NCBI GenBank assembly: GCA_028284565.1
Contig: JANQRM010000178.1
Location: 1-5,290, forward strand
Source of the DNA: Anaerolineae bacterium
GTDB taxonomy: Bacteria; Chloroflexota; Anaerolineae; Aggregatilineales; Phototrophicaceae
Direction of reading: 5' to 3'
Length of the DNA: 5,290 nucleotides
A model generated the notes under the pieces. It had not been told where the DNA came from, made no database searches, and saw only the letters and a list, made by a program, of their open reading frames with translations. Made by a program: the position numbers and the translations under genes. This document shows positions 1-5,290 of the stretch, one piece after another; positions within the stretch are counted from its first letter, which is position 1; each line of letters starts with the position of its first letter.

Positions 1-2894
1 ACAAACACGAGATTGAGGCATATGGTATCGCAGAATTTAATGAGAAGTGTAAGGCGAGTGTCTTTCGCTATATTGCCGAATGGGAACGGCTCACTGAGCG
101 TATCGGCTTTTGGGTCGATTTGGACAATGCATATGTGACCTTCACAAATGACTATATCGAGAGTGTCTGGTGGATTTTGAGTGAGTTCTGGAAAAAGGAC
201 TTGCTATATCAAGGGCACAAGGTTGTGCCGTACTGCCCCCGTTGTGAAACGCCTCTAAGTAGTCATGAGGTATCGCAGGGATATGCGGAGACACAAGACC
301 CTAGTGTGATGGTACGCTTTCCGTTGAGAGATAAGCCGGGGGTGTATTTCCTTGCATGGACGACGACTCCATGGACTCTTCCGGGCAATGTGGCATTGGC
401 AGTTGGTGAGAATATCGACTATGTGCAAGTTGAAGGTCCTGCGCCAGATGGAGATGGTACTGAGCAACTTATCTTAGCCAAAGCCTTAATTGACAAGGTG
501 CTGAATAATCCAGAAGACTATGAAGTCGTCAAGGAATTCAAAGGCAAGGAATTGATTGGGGAACACTATCATCCTCTCTACACATTCCTGCCTGTTGAGC
601 AGGATTATGCCTACATTGTTAGTGGCGAATTTGTCAGTACGGAAGATGGAACGGGTATCGTGCATATTGCGCCTGCATTTGGTCAAGATGATGCAGATAT
701 GGCTCAACAACATGGCTTGCCGTCACTTATCACAGTCAAGTCTGATGGGCGATTTAAAGATGCTGTGACCAAGTTCCGTGGAATGTGGTTCAAGGATGCT
801 GACCCTGAAATCACTCGTGACTTACAAGAGCGCGGCTTGTTGTATAAATCTGGACACTATACACACAGTTATCCTTTCTGTTGGCGATGTGATACACCTT
901 TGATGTATTTTGCGCGTGAGACGTGGTTCATTCGTTCAACGCAACATCGTGACAAAATGATTCAGCTCAATCAAACGGTTAATTGGGTTCCAGAGCATGT
1001 GCGTGATGGACGGTTCGGCAATTGGCTGGATGATTTGAAAGATTGGGCGTTGGGCCGTGAACGCTTTTGGGGAACACCCTTGCCAATTTGGGTAGATGAT
1101 ACATCTGGTGAGATGCTATGCGTAGGCAGTGTAGCGGAATTAAGCCAACTGGCTGGTCGCGATTTATCTGAACTGGAATTACATCGTCCTTATGTCGATG
1201 ACATCACCTTCCCGAATCCGAATGGGGAGGGTGGAACGATGCGTCGTGTTCCCGAAGTGATTGACGTATGGTTTGATAGTGGCGCGATGCAGGTGGCACA
1301 ATGGGGCTATCCACATAAGAATCAACAGTTGTTTGAAGTGGAATATCCGGCAGATTACATCTGTGAAGCGGTGGATCAGACTCGTGGTTGGTTCTATAGC
1401 TTGCATGCGATTGCGGCGATGTTGTTTGAAGATGTGTCCTACAAGAATGTTATCTGTTTGGGGCATATTCTGGATGAAAATGGCAAGAAGATGTCGAAGA
1501 GTCGTGGCAATATTGTCGATCCTTGGCAAGTGCTGGATGAGTATGGTGCGGATGCTTTCCGTTGGTATTTGTATACTGCAGGTCCTCCCGGTGAGCCTCG
1601 ACGATTCTCGACTCGACTTGTGGGCGAAGTTGTCAAGAAGTTCTGGTCTACCTTATGGAACACCTATAGCTTCTTTGTAACCTATGCGAATATCGACGCT
1701 TGGTTACCGGCAAAAGATGCTCCATTGGTTGCAGATAGACCTCTGTTGGATCGTTGGTTGTTGGCGGAATTGCATCAGTTGGTGAAGGATGTAACAGATG
1801 CCTATGAGAACTACGATACGCCGGGCGCAACTCGTCCAATCGAAGACTTTGTGGAACGATTGAGTAATTGGTATGTACGTTTGAGTCGGAATCGCTTCTG
1901 GAAGGAAGAAGAAGATGCCGAAAAGTTATCTGCTTACGCAACACTGTATGAAGCGTTGACAACTGTAGCGACATTATTGGCTCCTACAATGCCATTCCTG
2001 AGTGATGCGGTCTATCGGAATTTGGTGGCAGAACAAGACGACACCTCCCTAGATAGCGTGCATTTGGCGGAGTGGGCAAGGTATGATGAATCGCTAATTG
2101 ACCATGAATTGATTGGTGAGATGCGTCTGGTACAACGTCTGGTTAGTTTGGGCTTGGCTGCACGTAATGAAGCCAAAATCGGTGTCCGTCAACCTTTGGC
2201 GAAAGCCAGTTTTGCGATGCGGGATGTCTCTGAAAGTAGTGTTGTTGAGATATATACCAACCTCATTCAGGGTGAGCTGAATGTCAAAACTATCGACGTA
2301 CTAGGTGCTGATGATGCGAGTCGAGTGACAGCAACAACAACTTATGCCTTAAATCCACTGCCTCAATTTTTGGGTCGGAAGTATGGGAAGGACTTCAAGC
2401 GTATTCAAGCGACCTTGCGCGGCGGTGAACAAGATGCCATTCGTCCGTATGCTGAGAAGTTTCTTGCGGGTGAAAATGCAGTTGTCGATATTGAGGGGGA
2501 TACATTTGAGTTGACTCCAGACGAGGTAGAAGTCAAAGTGACAACGGAAGTGCCGGAAGGGGCTGTCGAGGATGGTGGCTATGTTGTTGTTCTGGACACC
2601 AACTTGACTGATGATTTACTCCGAGAAGGCATGGCACGCGAGGTTGTGCGTCGTATTCAAACCATGCGGAAATCGGCGGACTTTAATCTAAATGATCGAA
2701 TTGCTGTGGTGTATTCTGGCTCAGAGCGATTGACTGAAGCGATTGAGCAATTTGCAGATTATATCAGCCAAGAAACGTTGGCGGAATCACTCGAAAGTGG
2801 TGACATGACGGATGACTTCTTTCGGGAAGACCTTGATTTCAAAGGTGATCTTGAGGGTGAGTCTCTAAGTGTGGGTGTGAAGCAAATTTCCTAA
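1..2894 (+). CDS. ileS: Isoleucyl-tRNA synthetase, IleRS2-like, 5'-truncated by window edge
   Basis: Class I aminoacyl-tRNA synthetase that charges tRNA-Ile with isoleucine in the cytoplasm and hydrolyses mischarged Val-tRNA-Ile. The first complete codon is at position 3 and 963 codons are visible before a TAA stop. Numbering from that codon: CPRC at 78-81 and CWRC at 293-296 look like the two halves of a split zinc site. The CP1 editing domain has TTTPWTLPGN at 120-129 and a GTGIVHIAPAFGQDD block at 216-230, including the conserved Asp. The catalytic core continues with WALGRERFWGTPLPIW (348-363), WFDSG (423-427), DQTRGWF (458-464) and KMSKS (496-500). Anticodon-binding helices start near 579, and the REGMAREVVRRIQTMRK element of the C-terminal domain starts at 874. 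The GTPLPIW context and the lack of a C-terminal zinc finger point to the IleRS2 (eukaryote-like) class. Roughly 100 N-terminal residues, with the HIGH motif, are missing because of the window edge. There is no internal stop or frameshift. TTG at 120 is an internal Leu codon, not a start. Confidence 0.97.
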   Translation, partial: KHEIEAYGIAEFNEKCKASVFRYIAEWERLTERIGFWVDLDNAYVTFTNDYIESVWWILSEFWKKDLLYQGHKVVPYCPRCETPLSSHEVSQGYAETQDPSVMVRFPLRDKPGVYFLAWTTTPWTLPGNVALAVGENIDYVQVEGPAPDGDGTEQLILAKALIDKVLNNPEDYEVVKEFKGKELIGEHYHPLYTFLPVEQDYAYIVSGEFVSTEDGTGIVHIAPAFGQDDADMAQQHGLPSLITVKSDGRFKDAVTKFRGMWFKDADPEITRDLQERGLLYKSGHYTHSYPFCWRCDTPLMYFARETWFIRSTQHRDKMIQLNQTVNWVPEHVRDGRFGNWLDDLKDWALGRERFWGTPLPIWVDDTSGEMLCVGSVAELSQLAGRDLSELELHRPYVDDITFPNPNGEGGTMRRVPEVIDVWFDSGAMQVAQWGYPHKNQQLFEVEYPADYICEAVDQTRGWFYSLHAIAAMLFEDVSYKNVICLGHILDENGKKMSKSRGNIVDPWQVLDEYGADAFRWYLYTAGPPGEPRRFSTRLVGEVVKKFWSTLWNTYSFFVTYANIDAWLPAKDAPLVADRPLLDRWLLAELHQLVKDVTDAYENYDTPGATRPIEDFVERLSNWYVRLSRNRFWKEEEDAEKLSAYATLYEALTTVATLLAPTMPFLSDAVYRNLVAEQDDTSLDSVHLAEWARYDESLIDHELIGEMRLVQRLVSLGLAARNEAKIGVRQPLAKASFAMRDVSESSVVEIYTNLIQGELNVKTIDVLGADDASRVTATTTYALNPLPQFLGRKYGKDFKRIQATLRGGEQDAIRPYAEKFLAGENAVVDIEGDTFELTPDEVEVKVTTEVPEGAVEDGGYVVVLDTNLTDDLLREGMAREVVRRIQTMRKSADFNLNDRIAVVYSGSERLTEAIEQFADYISQETLAESLESGDMTDDFFREDLDFKGDLEGESLSVGVKQIS

Positions 2895-2913
2895 ATTGTG
2901 CGAAATTCACAAT
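2895..2913. repeat. Short inverted repeat directly after the ileS stop
   Basis: The 19 bases ATTGTGCGAAATTCACAAT form two perfect 6-base arms (2895-2900 and 2908-2913) around a 7-base centre, beginning at the base after the ileS stop codon. They could fold as a small AT-rich hairpin in the ileS transcript ahead of the main terminator. As DNA, they could be a dyad operator site; the outline resembles TGTG-N-CACA sites of the CRP/FNR family, but the spacing is one base short of the usual CRP site. The arms are short and a chance origin is possible. Confidence 0.3.
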
Positions 2914-2920
2914 AAAATCT

Positions 2921-2955
2921 ATAGGGTAGACGATGAATTAGGTCTACCCTATTTT
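2921..2955 (+). terminator. Rho-independent terminator of ileS
   Basis: A perfect 11-base-pair stem, ATAGGGTAGAC (2921-2931) with GTCTACCCTAT (2942-2952), encloses a 10-base loop and is followed by a short T run (2952-2955). It lies 26 bases past the ileS stop codon, so it should end the ileS transcript and separate it from the regulator gene downstream. The U tract is short (four T), but the stem is long and uninterrupted. Confidence 0.8.
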
Positions 2956-2961
2956 GATTCA

Positions 2962-2990
2962 TTGACTTTTCGAGTATATTTGGTAAAGAT
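2962..2990 (+). promoter_or_regulatory. Possible sigma70-type promoter for the PucR-family gene
   Basis: TTGACT (2962-2967) matches five of six bases of a -35 consensus and lies just past the ileS terminator. A 17-base spacer leads to AAAGAT (2985-2990), a poor -10 element with three of six matches. TATATT at 2975-2980 is a better -10 sequence but has no good -35 partner at the right distance. A promoter somewhere in this gap is expected, because the terminator upstream and the regulator gene downstream imply a separate transcript. Which element is used is uncertain. With this promoter the mRNA leader would be about 85-90 bases. Confidence 0.3.
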
Positions 2991-3004
2991 AGACAAAAAT
3001 AGAC
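2989..3004. repeat. Direct repeat of ATAGAC at 10-base spacing
   Basis: ATAGAC occurs at 2989-2994 and again at 2999-3004, exactly 10 bases apart (about one helical turn) and separated by an A-rich stretch. The pair overlaps or directly follows the proposed -10 region of the regulator gene. A related TTAGAC lies at 3051-3056. Same-face repeats near a promoter can be a protein-binding site, for instance for autoregulation, but six-base matches in AT-rich DNA are weak evidence. Confidence 0.25.
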
Positions 3005-3083
3005 CGTAATAATTCGTATATCCCATGTATATGTTTAGCTTGATTCTCTGTTAGACTGAGTTTTTAGTCAAGAAACGACAAAG

Positions 3084-4712
3084 ATGGAAAAAAATACAGC
3101 TACATTACAATCTCTCATTGGTTCGGCTCTACCTACAAATTCATCTCTATTGATTGGTGATGGACAAATTGCGGTGAATTGGGCTGTGACTGTGCGCGCT
3201 CAACCCCCTGTGTTTCCTGAAATATATGGTGGGGAGCTGGCACTTGTCTCGATGGATATTTTGAAAGGCTATGATTCGCAACTAACACTTTCAAAAGTCA
3301 TTGAGATATTGGCAGATGTGGGTGTGGTGGCTGTTGGGGCCGTTGAGAAGGATGCTCAAGGTGCTGTTCAGCAGGCAAAGGTGTGTGACATCAGCTTGAT
3401 TGCCTTGCCCGATAATACCAACCTCACCAATATTGAGCGCGCAGTTAATACCTATATCCTTAATCAGTCAGCGCGTTTGACGGAGAAAGCGATAGAAATC
3501 CAGCGTGAGTTGACACGGCTAGCGGCTGAAAACAAAGATGTGCATAGTTTGTTACAAGTGATTGCGCGTGAAACCACAAAACCTGCAGTGATTCATGATG
3601 ATGCAGGCGTTTTAATGACTCAGGCATTTTCTAATGGGAGTCGACGCGGAACTGATGGGCGAGCATTGCTTCAGCAGATGCCTTATGGTGAGTTCCAAGG
3701 ATGGCTCCAAACGCAACAAACTAATTTTAGCGGGGTTGAGTCGAGTCCCATTGGATTAACCACACTCTTGAAAGTAGAAAAACGAACGGCAGGATATTTG
3801 TCACTGATTGGTTATGAAAACAATCTCAATGAATTTGACCGTATGGTGCTTTCGCATGGAGCTGATGTCTGTGCAATTGTTTTGGCAAAAGAAAGTGCTA
3901 TCGACAACGCCGTTGAGCAGGCTCGTGGTGATTGGGTTCAGATGTGGTTAAGTGGTTTGGCTACCGATGAGGATTTACTTTATTCTCGTGCTTTACAGTC
4001 AGGTTTTGACCCTGATTCTACCTATGTCGGGGTCGTATTTCGTATTTTAACTGAAACTGGACAAGCATTACCAGTTGATTCACTTGTTTCTATTGTCCGA
4101 GATGATATGAACCGTCGACAGATTGCTGGGGCTGTTGGACAATACGTTGATATGATTGTTGCTTTATATCCAATCCAAGAATTAAGCGATATTCCACGGC
4201 TTCAACAGATTGTGGAGGAGATTCGTAGCAATTTGGGCATACGTGCATCTAGTGGAGTTGTTTCTGCTGGGATTAGCCGTCCAGTCAGTGATTTAGGGAA
4301 TATGAGGGATGCGTATAGTGAAGCCTATAATGCGGTCAAAATGGCGCAGGAAATTGGCGAATCAAGAGCGACAACTTATTATGGTGATTTGAAACTTTAC
4401 CAACTATTGTTGGCTTTGAAGACACATAATCTTGGTCATCTGCAACGATTTTATGAGGATACTTTAGGCACATTGTTAGAACAAGATGCACGCAAGCAAA
4501 GTGATTTGGTTGAAACCTTGTCTGGTTTTTTTGAAGCGAATGGCAATCTGGCAAAGGCGGCGGAAAGTCTAAATATTCACCGCAATACCTTAGTGTACCG
4601 ACTAGACCAAATCAGTAACTTGACCAATTTCGATTTAGATGAGGCTGATAATCGACTTATTCTCCACTTAGCGTTGAAGATTCAACGGGTGCTAGCGACA
4701 TTGCCTCAATAA
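3084..4712 (+). CDS. PucR/CdaR-family transcriptional regulator
   Basis: Predicted cytoplasmic DNA-binding regulator of 542 residues, a normal length for four-domain PucR proteins. In order: an N-terminal PucR (purine catabolism regulator) domain at about 8-120, with the typical GGELALVSMDIL stretch and a GVVAVGA strand; a charged helical, possibly coiled-coil linker at about 128-156; a GAF-like sensor at about 157-275 (PAVIHDDAGVLM start); a degenerate GGDEF-like CdaR domain at about 283-440, ending in SDLGNMRDAYSEAYNAVKMA; and a C-terminal HTH_30 at about 475-538, where NLAKAAESLNIHRNTLVYRL is the recognition region. No catalytic GGDEF motif is visible. The ATG at 3084 is the first possible start after an in-frame TGA at 3057; the sequence before it is purine-rich but has no clear Shine-Dalgarno. 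The gene lies between two terminators, so it is probably monocistronic. Family members respond to purines or other nitrogen and carbon sources; the ligand and targets here are unknown. Confidence 0.93.
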   Translation: MEKNTATLQSLIGSALPTNSSLLIGDGQIAVNWAVTVRAQPPVFPEIYGGELALVSMDILKGYDSQLTLSKVIEILADVGVVAVGAVEKDAQGAVQQAKVCDISLIALPDNTNLTNIERAVNTYILNQSARLTEKAIEIQRELTRLAAENKDVHSLLQVIARETTKPAVIHDDAGVLMTQAFSNGSRRGTDGRALLQQMPYGEFQGWLQTQQTNFSGVESSPIGLTTLLKVEKRTAGYLSLIGYENNLNEFDRMVLSHGADVCAIVLAKESAIDNAVEQARGDWVQMWLSGLATDEDLLYSRALQSGFDPDSTYVGVVFRILTETGQALPVDSLVSIVRDDMNRRQIAGAVGQYVDMIVALYPIQELSDIPRLQQIVEEIRSNLGIRASSGVVSAGISRPVSDLGNMRDAYSEAYNAVKMAQEIGESRATTYYGDLKLYQLLLALKTHNLGHLQRFYEDTLGTLLEQDARKQSDLVETLSGFFEANGNLAKAAESLNIHRNTLVYRLDQISNLTNFDLDEADNRLILHLALKIQRVLATLPQ

Positions 4713-4736
4713 GTTAAACGATATTATGCAAACTAT

Positions 4737-4762
4737 AAAGCACTCTCATCTGAGTGCTTTTT
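4737..4762 (+). terminator. Rho-independent terminator after the PucR-family gene
   Basis: A perfect 9-base-pair stem, AAAGCACTC (4737-4745) with GAGTGCTTT (4752-4760), encloses the 6-base loop TCATCT and runs into five T (4758-4762). It begins 24 bases after the regulator's stop codon. Because the stem starts with AAA, the reverse strand also reads a hairpin ending in TTT, 17 bases past the stop of the convergent GXGXG gene. It may therefore work in both directions, more weakly on the - strand where the T run is short. Confidence 0.87.
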
Positions 4763-4778
4763 GTATTTTAAGTATTGA

Positions 4779-5290
4779 CTAATGTATTGGCGGAGCAATT
4801 TTAACAAAATGGTCTGGCGGACGCTGGATGAGTGGGTAGAGATGGGCTACTGCATCAGCTTGATTATTCTCTTGCAACACCCGCAGGTACGCATTAAGTA
4901 GTTCTCGTACATCAGCAATGCCTTGCTCATCTAACATTTGGATTTCGACAATTGAGCCTGCCGCAATGCGCCGTTGTATTGCCTCTATGGTGAGGTTCAT
5001 CTCTGGCTGAACTCGTTGATATACTGTGCCACCAGTCATGCCAGCACATATCCATGGTCCCGGATCACCAAGAACTAATGCTCGTCCTGATGTCATATAT
5101 TCAAAGGCATATCCTTTTAGATTTGCACGGGTTCCAATTGCTCCTAATGCATCATGAAGTGGGGAATGAACTTCACCCCCAAAGATAACATCTGCACCAC
5201 TCATCCGAATGCAAGCGCGCGTATCGGCATCGCCTTGTACAACAAATAAACCCCCCTGTGCGCCATAGGCAAAGCTCTTGCCTACTGAGC
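4779..5290 (-). CDS. GXGXG-domain protein, glutamate synthase large-chain C-terminal type, truncated by window edge
   Basis: Only the C-terminal 169 residues lie in the window; the frame is open to the right edge and ends in TAG at 4779-4781. The sequence shows glycine-rich beta-helix repeats of the GXGXG domain found at the end of the glutamate synthase large chain (GltB) and in tungsten/molybdenum formylmethanofuran dehydrogenase subunit C. GGLFVVQGDADTRACIRMSG is followed by ADVIFGGEV, then EYMTSGRALVLGDPG and ICAGMTGGTVY. A helical tail of about 70 residues ends in HFVKIAPPIH, much like the GltB C-terminus, where a helical segment precedes an FxKVxP-type ending. In GltB this domain is structural, packing between the FMN synthase and central domains. 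Whether this is a full GltB or a stand-alone GXGXG subunit cannot be told from here. The ATG at 5202-5204 (- strand) lies inside the repeat domain and is not a credible start. The gene converges on the PucR-family regulator. Confidence 0.85.
   Translation of the reverse strand, partial: SVGKSFAYGAQGGLFVVQGDADTRACIRMSGADVIFGGEVHSPLHDALGAIGTRANLKGYAFEYMTSGRALVLGDPGPWICAGMTGGTVYQRVQPEMNLTIEAIQRRIAAGSIVEIQMLDEQGIADVRELLNAYLRVLQENNQADAVAHLYPLIQRPPDHFVKIAPPIH

Noticed and set aside
120..122. TTG as the start codon of the synthetase
   Set aside because: The frame is open to the left edge, and the residues before it (KHEIEAYGIAEF, ERIGFWVDL) are conserved synthetase sequence, so it is an internal Leu codon.
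1179..1974. Open frames of 108-139 codons inside ileS, on both strands
   Set aside because: They lie wholly within a conserved gene, have no recognisable domains and show composition typical of out-of-frame translation of coding DNA.
3053..3068. Inverted repeat GACT...AGTC just before the regulator start
   Set aside because: The arms pair over only four or five bases, which is expected by chance in this short AT-rich stretch.
2956..3083. Riboswitch or T-box leader before the regulator gene
   Set aside because: The region is AT-rich with no long stem, no T-box TGGNACC-type element and no terminator hairpin between the promoter candidate and the start codon.
4336..4554. Reverse-strand open frame of 72 codons inside the regulator gene
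   Set aside because: It overlaps the conserved CdaR and HTH regions in antisense, and shows no domain and no ribosome binding site.
4774..4779. TTGACT as a -35 element on the + strand
   Set aside because: It lies in the convergent gap and runs into the 3' end of a - strand gene, with no good -10 partner and no + strand gene downstream.
5202..5204. ATG as the start of a small 141-residue protein on the - strand
   Set aside because: The frame continues upstream through conserved GXGXG residues (GGLFVVQGDADTRACIR) to the window edge, so this Met is internal.

Overview
The window holds three protein genes and looks like ordinary bacterial chromosome of moderate GC (judged by eye, mid-40s percent). 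The first gene runs in from the left edge, the second is complete, and the third, on the opposite strand, runs out of the right edge. I see no mobile element, CRISPR array, tRNA or rRNA. The combination of an IleRS2-type isoleucyl-tRNA synthetase, a PucR-family regulator and a GXGXG glutamate-synthase-type protein would fit a Chloroflexota-like bacterium. It does not exclude Actinobacteria or Firmicutes, so the placement is a weak inference.

Left part (1-2894, + strand): the 3' nine-tenths of ileS, cytoplasmic isoleucyl-tRNA synthetase. The visible part keeps the editing domain, both halves of a split zinc site, the WFDSG, DQTRGWF and KMSKS elements, the anticodon-binding helices and the C-terminal domain. 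The N-terminal start and the HIGH motif lie upstream of the window. A strong intrinsic terminator follows (2921-2955).

Middle (2895-4712, + strand): a 189-base gap containing that terminator, a possible sigma70-type promoter and several short repeats. It is followed by a complete 542-residue PucR/CdaR-family transcriptional regulator with an N-terminal PucR sensor domain, helical linker, GAF-like domain, degenerate GGDEF-like domain and C-terminal helix-turn-helix. It appears to be its own transcription unit. A second clear terminator (4737-4762) follows it.

Right part (4779-5290, - strand): the C-terminal end of a GXGXG-domain protein related to the end of the glutamate synthase large chain (GltB), converging on the regulator. 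Its stop codon is 66 bases from the regulator's stop codon, and the hairpin between them may serve both strands.

The ileS gene is housekeeping translation and probably unrelated to its neighbours. The regulator and the glutamate-synthase-like gene could both belong to nitrogen metabolism, because PucR proteins often control use of purines or other nitrogen sources. Here that link rests only on adjacency. I found no clear sign of a novel system; the findings below are modest.
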